This document shows, in pieces, positions 44,326 through 54,790 of a DNA stretch of 64,000 bases (position 1 is its first letter; each line of letters begins with the position of its first letter). The DNA is from Maylandia zebra. Taxonomy: Eukaryota; Chordata; Actinopteri; Cichliformes; Cichlidae. The notes beneath the pieces are model-generated. The model was not told the DNA's origin. It did not search any database and saw only the letters and a list, made by a program, of their open reading frames with translations. Location: assembly GCF_041146795.1 (NCBI RefSeq), contig NC_135170.1, forward strand, positions 24,484,033-24,548,032, given 5' to 3'. The translations under genes and the position numbers were made by a program.

Positions 44326-44329
<4 letters not shown>

Positions 44330-44373
44330 CCAGCACGCCCCTGCGGGCAGTTTATCCTTCAAGCTCGGGTCCT

Positions 44374-46410
44374 CTACCAGAGGCCTGGGAGCTTGAGGGT
44401 CCTGCGCAGTATCTTAGTTGTTCCCAGGACTGCGCTCTTCTGGACAGAGATCTCCGATGTTGTTCCTGGGATCTGCTGGAGCCACTCGCCTAGCTTGGGA
44501 GTCACCGCACCTAGTGCTCCGATTACCACGGGGACCACCGTTACCTTCACCCTCCACATCCTCTCGAGCTCTTCTCTGAGCCCTTGGTATTTCTCCAGCT
44601 TCTCGTGTTCCTTCTTCCTGATATTGCTGTCATTCGGAACCGCTACATCGATCACTACGGCCGTCTTCTTCTGTTTGTCTACCACCACTATGTCCGGTTG
44701 GTTAGCCACCACCATTTTGTCCGTCTGTATCTGGAAGTCCCACAGGATCTTAGCTCGGTCATTCTCCACCACCCTTGGGGGCATCTCCCATTTTGACCTC
44801 GGGACTTCCAGGTTATACTCGGCACAGATGTTCCTGTACACTATGCCGGCCACTTGGTTATGGCGTTCCATGTATGCCTTGCCTGCTAGCATCTTGCACC
44901 CTGCTGTTATGTGCTGGATTGTCTCTGGGGCATCTTTACACAGCCTGCACCTGGGGTCTTGCCTGGTGTGATAGACCCCAGCCTCTATGGATCTTGTGCT
45001 CAGAGCTTGTTCTTGTGCTGCCATGATTAGTGCCTCTGTGCTGTCTTTCAGTCCAGCTTTGTCCAGCCACTGGTAGGATTTCTGGATATCAGCCACCTCC
45101 TCTATCTGCCGGTGGTACATACCGTGCAGGGGCCTGTCCTTCCATGATGGTTCCTCGTCTCCCTCCTCTTTCTTGGGTTTCTGCTGCCTGAGGTATTCAC
45201 TGAGCACTCGGTCAGTTGGGGCCATCTTCCCAATGTATTCTTGGATGTTCGTTGTCTCATCCTGGACTGTGGTGCTGACACTCACCAGTCCCCGGCCCCC
45301 TTCCTTCCGCTTAGCGTACAGCCTCAGGGTGCTGGACTTGGGGTGAAACCCTCCATGCATGGTAAGGAGCTTTCTTGTCTTTATGTCAGTGGCTTCTATC
45401 TCCTCCTTTGGCCAGCCTATTACCCCAGCAGGGTACCTGATCACGGGCAGGGCGTACGTGTTGATGGCCCGGATCTTGTTCTTACCATTCAGCTGACTCC
45501 TCAGGACTTGCCTGACCCTCTGCAGGTACTTGGTGGTTGCAGCTTTTCTAGCGGCCTCTTCATGGTTCCCATTCGCCTGCGGGATCCCCAAGTACTTGTA
45601 ACTGTCCTCTATGTCTGCAATGTTGCCTTCTGGTAGTTCAATCCCCTCAGTTCTGACTACCTTCCCTCTCTTTGTTACCATCCGACTACACTTCTCCAGT
45701 CCGAACGACATTCCAATGTCATTGCTGTATAGCCTGGTAGTGTGGATCAGTGAATCGATGTCTCGTTCACTCTTGGCATACAGCTTGATGTCATCCATGT
45801 ACAGGAGGTGGCTGACAACTGCTCCGTTCCGTAGTCGGTATCCGTAGCCAGTCTTGTTAATGATCTCACTGAGGGGGTTCAGGCCTATGCAGAACAGCAG
45901 TGGGGACAGAGCATCTCCTTGGTAGATCCCGCACTTGATGGTGACTTGTGCTATGGGCTTGGAGTTGGCCTCTAGTGTTGTATGCCACATCCCCATTGAG
46001 TTCCTGATGAAGGCTCTTAGGGTCCCATTGATCTTGTACAATTCTAGGCATTCCAATATCCAGCTGTGGGGCATTGAGTCATAGGCCTTCTTGTAATCAA
46101 TCCAGGCAGTGCACAGGTTGGTCAGTCTGGTCTTGCAGTCTCGGCTGATTGTTCTGTCTACCAGTAGCTGGTGTTTTGCGCCTCTGGTATTCTCGCCAAT
46201 TCCTTTCTGTGTCCCGCTCATGTATTGACCCATGTGCCTGTTCATCTTAGCCGATATGATGCCTGACAGGAGCTTCCATGTAGTACTGAGGCAGGTTATT
46301 GGTCGGTAGTTGGAGGGGACCGGTCCCTTCTTGGGGTCCTTGGGGATCAGGACCGTCCGGCCTTCAGTTAGCCGTTCCGGGTGTATCTCGTTAACTAGCA
46401 GCTGGTTCAT
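44374..46410 (-). CDS. R4/Dong-clade (Rex6-like) LINE ORF, 5'-truncated
   Basis: Open frame of about 678 codons counted from MNQLLVNE. It is a non-LTR reverse transcriptase with a C-terminal endonuclease. The RT has NYRPITCLSTTWK, DYKKAYDSMPHSW, GDALSPLLF and the catalytic LLYMDDIKLYA. After it come a CCHC knuckle (CRLCKDAPETIQHITAGC) and a restriction-enzyme-like nuclease of PD...D type (PDIVVVDKQKKTAVVIDVAVP, then KEHEKLEKYQGL). That order is the R2/R4 type and unlike the APE-type LINEs nearby. The N-terminal DNA-binding region is missing, so this copy is cut at its 5' end. The element as a whole spans about 44328-46423. No frameshift is seen in what remains. Confidence 0.88.
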   Translation of the reverse strand: MNQLLVNEIHPERLTEGRTVLIPKDPKKGPVPSNYRPITCLSTTWKLLSGIISAKMNRHMGQYMSGTQKGIGENTRGAKHQLLVDRTISRDCKTRLTNLCTAWIDYKKAYDSMPHSWILECLELYKINGTLRAFIRNSMGMWHTTLEANSKPIAQVTIKCGIYQGDALSPLLFCIGLNPLSEIINKTGYGYRLRNGAVVSHLLYMDDIKLYAKSERDIDSLIHTTRLYSNDIGMSFGLEKCSRMVTKRGKVVRTEGIELPEGNIADIEDSYKYLGIPQANGNHEEAARKAATTKYLQRVRQVLRSQLNGKNKIRAINTYALPVIRYPAGVIGWPKEEIEATDIKTRKLLTMHGGFHPKSSTLRLYAKRKEGGRGLVSVSTTVQDETTNIQEYIGKMAPTDRVLSEYLRQQKPKKEEGDEEPSWKDRPLHGMYHRQIEEVADIQKSYQWLDKAGLKDSTEALIMAAQEQALSTRSIEAGVYHTRQDPRCRLCKDAPETIQHITAGCKMLAGKAYMERHNQVAGIVYRNICAEYNLEVPRSKWEMPPRVVENDRAKILWDFQIQTDKMVVANQPDIVVVDKQKKTAVVIDVAVPNDSNIRKKEHEKLEKYQGLREELERMWRVKVTVVPVVIGALGAVTPKLGEWLQQIPGTTSEISVQKSAVLGTTKILRRTLKLPGLW

Positions 46411-46419
46411 TTGTGCTGC

Positions 46420-46423
<4 letters not shown>

Positions 46424-46478
<55 letters not shown>
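46424..46478. repeat. (TA)n array, 5' side of LINE
   Basis: About 27 TA units directly next to the 5' end of the R4-clade LINE. Together with the array at 44288-44325 it looks like one microsatellite split by the insertion. Confidence 0.9.
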
Positions 46479-46483
<5 letters not shown>

Positions 46484-46626
46484 CTCACACCAGCTCATCA
46501 GACATGAATAATCATGCCACGTTCAGTCATCATTCTTCCTTATTCTGATCCTATGCTGCTGATGTGAAATGCCGGTTATTTGGATTAGAGTGACAAGCAG
46601 TGGAACAGGCTTAGCTAATAAAGTGG

Positions 46627-48288
46627 TTGCTGAATGTTTGCACTTTACTCGACTATAAAGTAGTTGGTGCTATATTCTCAGATTGTATATGCATCCCACT
46701 TAATCCCACTGACACGTCTTCCGAGGAGGAAGCAGAGTCTGGGGATGAGGGGAATGGCCCGCCAATTTCCGGGGGCGAGGTCACTGAGGCAGTTAAACAA
46801 CTCCTTGGTGGCAGAGCCCCTGGTGTTGATGAGGTCCGCCCCGAGTTCCTGAAGGCTCTGGACGTTGTAGGGCTGTCCTGGTTGACACGCCTCTGCAATG
46901 TTGCGTGGAGATCAGGGGCAGTACCTGTGGACTGGCAGACCGGGGTGGTGGTCCCCATCTTTAAGAAAGGGGACCGGAGGGTGTGTTCCAACTACAGGGG
47001 GATCACACTCCTCAGCCTCCCTGGGAAAGTCTATGCCAGGGTGTTGGAAAGGAGAGTTCGTCCGATAGTCAAACCTCAGATACAGGAGGAACAATGCGGT
47101 TTTCGTCCTGGTCGCGGAACACTGGACCAGCTCTTTATCCTCTCGAGGATACTTGAGGGTGCATGGGAGTTTGCCCAACCAGTCTACATGTGTTTTGTGG
47201 ACTTGGAGAAGGCATTCGACCGTGTCCCTTGGGGTGTCCTGTGGGAGGTGTTGCGGGAATATGGGGTGTCTGGCCCATTGCTACGGGCCATTCGATCCCT
47301 ATACAACCGTTGCAAGAGCTTGGTTCGCATTGCCGGCAATAAGTCGGACTCGGTCCCGGTGGGTGATGGGCTTCGCCACGGCTGCCCTTTGTCTCCGGTT
47401 CTGTTCATAATTTTTATGGACAGGATTTCTAGGCGCAGCCAAGTGGCGGAGGGCTTTCGCTTTGGTGGCCTCAGAATCTCATCTCTGATTTTTGCAGATG
47501 ATGTGGTTCTGTTGGCTTCATCGGGTGAAGGCCTCCAGCTCGCACTGGAACGGTTCGCAGCCGAGTGTGAAGCAGCGGGAATGAGGATCAGCACCTCCAA
47601 ATCTGAGGCCATGGTTCTCAGCCGGAAAAGGGTGGAGTGCCCACTCCGGGTCGGGGATGAGTTCCTGCCACAAGTGGAGGAGTTCAAGTATCTCGGGGTC
47701 TTGTTCGCGAGTGATGGGAGAAGGGAGCCGGAGATCGACAGACGGATTGGGGCTGCAGCTGCAGTAATGCGGACGCTGCACCGGTCCGTCGTGGTGAAGA
47801 GGGAGCTGAGTGTAAAAGCGAAGCTCTCAATTTACCGGTCGATCTACGTCCCTACCCTCACCTATGGCCACGAGCTGTGGGTAGTGACCGAAAGAACGAG
47901 ATCGCGGATACAAGCGGCGGAAATGAGCTTCCTCCGAAGGGTGGCTGGCCTCTCCCTTAGAGATAGGGTGAGAAGTTCGGCCATCCGGGAGGGGCTCAGA
48001 GTAGAGCAGCTGCTGCTCCACATCGAAAGGAGCCAGCTGAGGTGGTTCGGGCATCTGACAAGGATGCCCCCCGGGCGCCTCCTGGGTGAGGTGTTCCAGG
48101 CATGTCCCACCGGGAGGAGGCCCCGGGGCAGACCCAGGACACGCTGGAGAGATTATATCTCTCGGCTGGCCTGGGAACGCCTTGGTATTCCCCCGGACAA
48201 GCTGGAGGAGGTGGCTTGGGAGAGGGAGGTCTGGGCCTCTTTGCTTAGGCTGCTGCCCCCGCGACCCGGCCCCGGACAAAGCGGATGA
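46627..48288 (+). CDS. Rex3-like (RTE-clade) reverse transcriptase, 5'-truncated
   Basis: Open frame of 553 codons; LINE similarity begins at about 46700 (PTDTSSEEEAESGDEG), so the first 25 codons are flank. RT blocks are VVVPIFKKGDRRVCSNYRGI, GFRPGRGTLDQ, CFVDLEKAFDRVPW, GCPLSPVLF and the catalytic IFADDVVLLAS, then the C-terminal GRRPRGRPRTRWRDY. The endonuclease that precedes RT in full elements is absent. The 3' end is GGATGGATGGATG (about 48290-48310), the GATG-type tail of Rex3. An intact RT frame suggests a young copy. Confidence 0.88.
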   Translation: MLNVCTLLDYKVVGAIFSDCICIPLNPTDTSSEEEAESGDEGNGPPISGGEVTEAVKQLLGGRAPGVDEVRPEFLKALDVVGLSWLTRLCNVAWRSGAVPVDWQTGVVVPIFKKGDRRVCSNYRGITLLSLPGKVYARVLERRVRPIVKPQIQEEQCGFRPGRGTLDQLFILSRILEGAWEFAQPVYMCFVDLEKAFDRVPWGVLWEVLREYGVSGPLLRAIRSLYNRCKSLVRIAGNKSDSVPVGDGLRHGCPLSPVLFIIFMDRISRRSQVAEGFRFGGLRISSLIFADDVVLLASSGEGLQLALERFAAECEAAGMRISTSKSEAMVLSRKRVECPLRVGDEFLPQVEEFKYLGVLFASDGRREPEIDRRIGAAAAVMRTLHRSVVVKRELSVKAKLSIYRSIYVPTLTYGHELWVVTERTRSRIQAAEMSFLRRVAGLSLRDRVRSSAIREGLRVEQLLLHIERSQLRWFGHLTRMPPGRLLGEVFQACPTGRRPRGRPRTRWRDYISRLAWERLGIPPDKLEEVAWEREVWASLLRLLPPRPGPGQSG

Positions 48289-48490
48289 AGATGGATGGAT
48301 GGATGGATGTATATAGTTTGTATTAAACAATAAAAAAAGGAAGCATCCAGTATTTAATAACACACTATTTGAAGGTTGTGGGTTACACTGAGATGTCCTG
48401 ATTAATCTGTAATCTGAATGTGAAAGAGTCTAAAAAACCTGAACTGCAATATCAAGAGGATTTTTGTAGTCATCATCACCAGCGAGTACT

Positions 48491-49604
48491 ATGAGGGTCA
48501 TGTTTTTTGACTTTTCCAGTGCTTTCAACACCATCAGGCCGACCCTCCTGGGTGATAAGCTGACAGCGATGCATGTGGATGCTTCTCTGGTGTCCTGGAT
48601 TGTTGATTACCACCACAAGGGACTGTCCTCTCCCCCTTCCTCTTCACCCTCTACACCACAGACTTCAGCCACTGCACAGAGACCTGCCATCTTCAGAAGT
48701 TTTCTGATGACTCTGCAGTGGTTGGATGCATCAGCAGAGACAATGAGTCAGGGTACCGGGCTGTGGTCGACTCGTTTGTCAAGTGGTGTGAACAGAATCA
48801 TCTGCAGCTCAACGTGGCAAAGACCAAGGAATTGGTTGTGGACTTGTTGAAGACCAGAAAACACTTGACCCCTGTTTCAATCCAGGGGGTCAATGCTGAC
48901 ATTGTGGATGACTAAAAATACCTCGGTGTATACATTGACAATAAACTGGACTGGGCTAAAAACACCACAGCACTTTACAGGAAGGGCCAGAGTCGACTCT
49001 ATTTTCTGAGGCAGCTGAGGTCCTTCAACATCTGTTGGACAATGCTCAGGATTTTCTACAAGTCTGTTGTGGCCAGTGCTATCCTCTACACTGTTGCATG
49101 CTGGGGCAGCAGGTGGATGGTTGCTGATGATAACAGACTCAATAAACTGATCTGCAAGGCCAGCAGTGTTGTGGGGATGAAGCTGGACTCTCTTAGGGTG
49201 GTGATGGAGAGACGAATGTTGTCCAAGATCACGACAATATTGGATAATTCCTCCCATCCACTCCATGACATGCTGGCTAGCCACAGGAGCACGTTCAGTG
49301 AGAGACTGACATTACCAAAAAGCACCACTGAACGACACAGGAAATCACTCCTGCCTGTGGCCATCTCCCTGTACAACTCATCCACCTAACACACTGTACA
49401 CTGCAATAGCTACACCCTTTTTGGACATGCTCTTCTTTCTTATTCAGATATTTATTAGTAAGTGACTTATATATATGTATATATTGTATATATTGTGCTA
49501 TTTCTTATTTCTTGTATTGTCTGTTTTTGTTACTGTTTGTACTGGAGCACTGTAACCAACACAATTTCCCCCTAGGGATCAATAAAGTATTCTGATTCTG
49601 ATTC
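48491..49604 (+). mobile_element. L2-clade (Maui-like) LINE 3' end, broken
   Basis: The frame reads FFDFSSAFNTIRPTLLGDKL, then after an internal deletion and frameshifts DNESGYRAVVDSFVKWCEQN, LDWAKNTTALYRKGQSRLYF, LRIFYKSVVASAILYTVACW and RHRKSLLPVAISLYNSS. There is an internal stop at 48913-48915 (VDD then stop). It ends in GATCAATAAAGTATTCTGAT repeats, the usual 3' tail. It lies inside the V12 exon. Confidence 0.85.
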
Positions 49605-49849
49605 AGAATCCAGAGCCATAGTCTGGAGAACTCCAGTCATGACGAAAACTCAGCACATACTGAGGAACTCCTCCTGGAATCTGTTTATACTAACGACCAG
49701 CATTACCAGTAACAGTCCCCAGGTTACAGTCCATAGTGGCTGTCTCTCCTTTCCTCACTGATAAAACAGGAGGTTTCTGTGTCACCACCGTCACACCACT
49801 CACACCTGCAAACAACAAGAAGACATGGAGTCAAGATAATACAGATGAA

Positions 49850-51140
49850 TATAACATGGGGTCTAAGCTATTTTCTTTGGCTCTCGGAGGCACTTTTTCT
49901 CCTCTCCCTTATCTTCCCTGCTTATGTCCTTGTCTAGTCTCGTGGGTTTTTTTTTTTTTTGTATTTTCCCTGGAACATTCTCTCACAGTCTGTTCTCTAA
50001 AACCTAAAAGAGGAATTATGGATTGGATCAACTGGTCCCTAAATGCAATTGACACCCCTTGCTGAAGATATCTACCTATTCGGAACCATGATAACAGGGT
50101 TCTTGCTGATCAGAGCTGGCTTGGCCCTGACTTATCGAAGAATTAAGAAAGCGGAACCGGCTGTTCAAACCCCCACAAGGCTGCCCGCTGGGATTGGAAC
50201 GATGGGAGAGGCGTGAGTTTCTCAAAATGGGCTCATTGAGTCAGCACGGATAAGATCTTGGAGAGGCTACGGCTGCTGTGAATACTCAGAATAAGATCTC
50301 TGACTGCAGACTGGATACATCTCGGAAGGGCTAGCCCAGAATAACATCTCTTGGCGCAAAATTGGAGGACATCTCGGGGAGGCACACTGCCGTGAGTTCT
50401 CAGAAATCGGCTCCTTGAGCACAAGAAATGACAACATCACAGAACGCAAGTATGGCGAAGCTTGCGGCTCTCCAACGGGACCAGTGTTGGACTGTAGAAC
50501 TGCTTTGAAATTCATATGAGCTGTTCGCACTAAAGTAGAAAAATAACATCACTTCATGCGGATACCCTCTCGGCGCCAGCTGCAAGGCCGGAGCTGAATA
50601 AAACACCCTAATAACGACTGTGTTTAGTCTGTTCCTTCCCATTCCCTACAAGGCCACCTGGGTTGGCTGGAAGACTGTTTACTTAGCCTGGCAGGGCGAA
50701 GGACACTGTCTCAGCTGAACTATGGACACGCACACACATACATATACTGATACTGATAAGCACTCACGGACGCATCAACATCCCTACCCCGGATCCAACG
50801 CCACCTCCAACGCTTACCTCCCCTCTGATGTGGACATCGGGTCAGTTGGAGGCGCAGTCGAAAGATTGCAGCGGTCCCAGATCAGATGTACACACTGGAT
50901 CTCTTTCCCATGTTGCTTGTCTGTGTTTATTGTGCTATGGTGTGTTGATATCTGTGCATTCCTGTATTATCCTTTTGTGTTACACATTTCGATGTTTTTT
51001 TCCTCGCTACCTAGCCTGACCTGTCTCCCCAATGTGATGTTTGTGTATTGTATGTACGGTCGGCAAGGTCTGTCATCTAGGTTGTGGGCAAAAGACCTGC
51101 AACTGACAAATAAAGGCTATCTCATCTCATCATCTCATCT
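49850..51140 (+). mobile_element. unclassified insertion in V12 leader intron
   Basis: About 1.3 kb that is absent from the leader introns of all other V genes here (which are about 0.1 kb). It ends with AATAAAGGCTATCTCATCTCATC and a CATCT-type tail, which looks like the 3' end of a plus-strand retroelement. A second polyA-like GAATAAAACACC is near 50597. No reverse transcriptase is found. Family unknown. Confidence 0.55.
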
Positions 51141-51279
51141 ATACTGTAACTCAGACTCTTTACATGTTAGAGCAGTGATGAGAGCACAGAGAGTCACCAG
51201 CATGTTGTTCATTTGAGCAAAGAATTGAGAAGTGAAAGATTTGGAAGAGCTATTTAACACAACTAATGGGAGGAGGAGC

Positions 51280-51860
51280 TGTTGGTATTTCTTTGTATTT
51301 CATTGGTTACTTTCCTTTCTTCTTAATCATCCATCATTTTTGATTGTTTATATATACTTTTTTCACTACTACTACGACTACTACTACTATTATTATTATT
51401 TTAAACAAAAAGTGAGTAGTTTTCTGCTACCATTCAAGGGAGCTGGACTGACCAAATTATATTACCTAAAACATTTTAGGTGTAAACTGTCACATTCATT
51501 TCAGTATGTCTGTGTTTTATTCCACACTGGGTGTTTGGGAATGTAATATGTTCAGATTCCACAAAAGCTATGGTGTCACTTAGTTTGTTTGTTTTTCTTT
51601 TTATGTCCTCCCTAATGTCTCTCCATGTTTCACAGTAACACATTGCTGAGTGTCCTGCTTTTAACTGTTAATTAACATCTGCTTGTCCCCACTGAAAAAC
51701 TGTGTGCATACTGAAGAGCTCCATCAAAGATTCTTCTCTAATCTCTTAATTTTGCAGCTAGCAAAAAAAAAAAAAAAAAACGCTATTTGAAGGTGGTGGG
51801 ATTACACTGAGTTTGTTGGGTGTGTCTTTTATAAAAAAGACCATCAAAAAGCAGAAGTGT
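51280..51860. other. spacer between V12 and V13
   Basis: No gene is seen. It has a (TAC/TAT)n run at about 51370-51400, a duplicated V flank and a poly(A) stretch near 51762-51780. Confidence 0.5.
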
Positions 51861-51897
51861 CTGTGTGGAGGTTTTTGTCACACTGTAAATCACTGTG

Positions 51898-52350
51898 ATA
51901 CTATGTGCTCATTAACAGAGGTGTCCCATGTCTGACAGTAATAGACTGCAGAGTCTCCCTCCTCCACATTGCTGATGATCAAACGATAATCTGATGTTGA
52001 CTGATGAGTGGATGTGAATTTTGGAGAGGAGAACCCAGAGCCATAGGTTGGAGAACTCCAGTCATGACGAAACCTCAGCACATACTGAGGAACTCCTCCT
52101 GGAATCTGTTTGTACCAACGAGCAGCACTGTCAGTAACAGTCCCCAGGTTACAGTCCATCGTGGCTGTCTCTCCTTTCCTCACTGATAAAACAGGTTTCT
52201 GTGTAACCACCGTCACACCACTCACACCTGCAAACAACATGAAGACACAGAGTCAAGAGAAACACACCGACATTAGTATATATGTGTGCAATATAAGTCA
52301 AAGTCTTTACATGTTAGAGCAGTGATGAGACCACAGAGAGTTGCCAGCAT
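51898..52350 (-). CDS. IgL variable gene V13 (leader 52311-52350, V exon 51898-52227)
   Basis: Leader MLATLCGLITALT with donor GTAAAG. The V exon reads VTVVTQKPVLS, CDR1 GTVTDSAAR, WYKQIPGGVPQYVLRF, CDR2-side HDWSSPTY and YYC with QTWDTSVNEHI. The RSS is heptamer 51891-51897, spacer CACACTGTAAAT 51879-51890 and nonamer 51870-51878. The AT box is at 52397-52404 and the pyrimidine element at 52412-52424. It lies in cluster D, whose C3 has no J, so its nearest partner J on the downstream side would be J2. The gene itself is intact. Confidence 0.92.
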
Positions 52351-52439
52351 GATGTCGATGTGAACTAAGAACTGAAGAAAAGGTGCTGGAGGAGCCATTT
52401 AATACAACTAACAGGAGGAGGAGCTGTGTCTCCTCCTTT

Positions 52440-53205
52440 CACCCTATTACATCATCACAATATTTATTTTCTTTTTTCTTCATTTATTTTTTATTAACAA
52501 CATGATGTATATATTTCAGTTGAAACATTAAAAAAGAATAATGGAGAAAAGTATACCAAGGCCTCCAGAAGCACAAAGGGAATAATACTGATATTAAAAC
52601 AAAATGGGAAAAAGAACTAGACATACAAATATCAAAGGAGGATTGATCTGCTATGTGGGTGACACACAATGTGAAATAATTGAAGAGAATTTACTTCGAA
52701 AAAATTGAATTTGTGTTTTTCTTACACCTTAAAAGGAATGTATAAGTTACAAAGTCAAGAGACAGTCTGGTCACATAAATGCCACCCACTCACAAAACCT
52801 CTGGAAATGTAATAAAATCATAATATTTTGGAACAATACAAGTCTTACTCAAAGAAAAAAGCTATAGACTGTGAAATCCCTGTAGAGACCATGGTGCTGT
52901 ATTTTGGAGTAATTCAAGAGGCTGTTGTGATTAAAAAAAGATCAATACTGTATTCATGCTAAATATTGCTCATTGTTTGGTTACAAAAAATAAAATAAAA
53001 GCTAAAACAAAGAACTGGAATATAAAGGGAAATCTTTATAAGAGGATGACCTTCTTGCAAAGGTCTAGGCGACTTTTCACAAAAGTGGAAGAAATGGATT
53101 GCCTTCATGTGTCATGGTCCTGGGCCTTGTGCCCTGTGTTTTGTTTTCATTCAATTATGTCCTTGTTAGATATCTATAGATAATATCTTATATTAATGTG
53201 TCATT
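52440..53205. other. upstream flank of V13
   Basis: No gene is seen. It has the CCAAGGCCTCCAGAAGCAC block of the short-promoter V class and a stretch shared with 34090-34270 (TTCACAAAAGTGGAAG). Confidence 0.5.
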
Positions 53206-53208
53206 ATT

Positions 53209-54290
53209 CAGATCAGATCAGAATCTTTATTGTCACTGTCACAGGTACAACAAAATTAAAAATGGTCCCCGATCAGTGCATCATCCCTAACAATATCAAA
53301 ATATAAATAAAACAATAAAATTCAATAAATAAAATACTTTGAATACTTAAAGTGCTTATAAGAAGCATCAGCAAACATTTACATACATTCCCACATACAT
53401 GCTTCAGTCAGTGCATAGATTTTTTTTTTTTTTTTTTTGCCTGTCCCGTTTGGCTCTTTTGCCATCAGAATTGTTGTCTAAAGGCAAAGAAAGATGCCCA
53501 ACGGATTTACTTTACCAAATTGACCATCCCAGCCTTGCCGTAATGGTCCATTTGATTCACCTTTTATTCTTTCTTTTATTTTCACTTACTGAATACGGGA
53601 CAGACTTGACTGGGGGAAAGAAGGGGAGAAAGAAAGAGGGAAAGAGAAACAGCTGAGAAGAAGGACGGGGGAGAAGGGCAAAAGACAAAAACCAACAGAA
53701 CGGGCAGAGAAGAAAAAAATGCATATATCAATCACCTGGGTCACCTGCTGAGAAAGAAAAAAGAAAATAAGCAGAAGAGAACAAGAGCAACAGAACAAAC
53801 AACACCACAATGATACATGGGAATACGACAGCAAATACCAAACACTAAACACCACTGTGCAGCACACAAGACCAACAGAACACAGTGTGCCCTGAGGTAG
53901 GAGCCAAAAAGGGTGTAGTTTGTGGGTGTGATCACCCGTGTGTACAGTGCATAGATTAATACAAGAGTGGCGTGATGGACTTTTTTTTTTTTGTAGCATT
54001 CAGATGTGTTATTGCAGTTGGATAAAAGCTGTGTTTGAGTCTATAAGTCCTTACACTGATTGCTCTGTACCGTCTGCCTGAGGGCAACAGTTCAAACAGG
54101 GAGTGGCCAGGATGTGAGGTATCTTTTATGATGTTTTGGACTTTTTTAAGACAGCTGATGTTGTGTAGATCTTCCAGTGTGGGGAGAGGGCAGCCAGTGA
54201 TCTTCTGGGCGGTGTTAAAGAACCCTTGGAGTGCTTTCCTCTGAGTCACTGTGCAGCTATTAAAGTTAATGATGCCATGACAGTGGGAAC
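53209..54290 (-). mobile_element. CR1/L2-type LINE 3' end, interrupted
   Basis: On the minus strand the frame reads MTQRKALQGFFNTAQKI, FELLPSGRRYRAISVRTYRLKHSFYP and ITHLNAT, the C-terminal end of such LINE ORFs. The element ends at 53209-53260 with the AATAAAGATTCTGATCTGA tail. It is interrupted by the retroposon at 53422-53944. Confidence 0.8.
53422..53944 (-). mobile_element. poly(A) retroposon, 13-bp TSD
   Basis: A 523-bp insertion that starts with a T run of 17 (poly(A) on the minus strand) and is flanked by CAGTGCATAGATT at 53409-53421 and 53945-53957. That is the signature of LINE-driven retroposition. The sequence is related to the repeats at 6985-7340 and 61562-61970. No protein is recognised, so it could be a SINE-like element. 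Confidence 0.75.
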
Positions 54291-54639
54291 ATCTAAATAA
54301 CTAACAGAATAAATAGCAGAAAATGAAGAATACAGTTTATAGATAACTAAAAAATAAAAATACTGTTTGTAAAAAAAGCTACATCTGGAATGAGACAGAC
54401 TTACCTACTGGTTATATATAATGGTTTAAATGTTTAAAGCAAAACAGCAAATGACAGTAGAAAGATGCAGAAAGGTTTAGTTTCATAACTGAACTCTACT
54501 TAGTGCTGCTTTACAGTAAATAAGTTATGTTTAGGCTCAAATCAAACAGTATTCAGCTAACTGTCTCTGAATAAAACAATGATATGAATTGAAACATTGC
54601 CAGTAAACAGCAGTTCCATTTTATTTTACAGAGAGCTGA

Positions 54640-54790
54640 TACTTCATTTACTTAAAGTTATAAATGAGTTACTAAGACCTGCAGGTGCATCCTGGAAGAA
54701 ACAGAAGAGCAGACAGGTTATGCTTCACTAACTGAGTGTGAAGATTCATTTGCAAATCTATAACCAACATTTTAAACCTTTGACACTTAC
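54640..54790 (-). promoter_or_regulatory. candidate 3' enhancer downstream of C4
   Basis: E-box CAGGTG at 54682-54687 in ACCTGCAGGTGCATCCTGGA and palindromic ATTTGCAAAT at 54748-54757. It has the same position relative to C4 as the blocks beyond C1 and C2. Confidence 0.5.

Larger units (their letters stand above)
48345..51203 (-). pseudogene. V12: V gene split by a LINE and by an intron insertion
   Basis: The parts are the downstream flank and decayed RSS (48350-48480, nonamer GGATTTTTGT-like), then a LINE (48491-49604), then the V exon from FR3 to FR1 (49605-49805), then an insertion in the leader intron (about 49850-51140), then the leader (51164-51203, MLVTLCALITALT). The FR2 Trp codon is TAG (at about 49690), so it was dead or died independently of the insertions. 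CDR3 and the heptamer are lost. The promoter AT box (51251-51259) and pyrimidine element (51267-51279) remain. Confidence 0.85.

Noticed and set aside
44393-45847. Plus-strand ORFs of 70-192 codons within the R4-clade LINE
   Set aside because: Antisense shadows of the 678-codon LINE ORF.
44288-46478. (TA)n arrays considered as CRISPR-like or structured repeats
   Set aside because: They are simple dinucleotide repeats without spacers.
47184-48363. Long minus-strand ORFs within the Rex3 region
   Set aside because: They are antisense to the reverse transcriptase frame, which has all the RT motifs on the plus strand.
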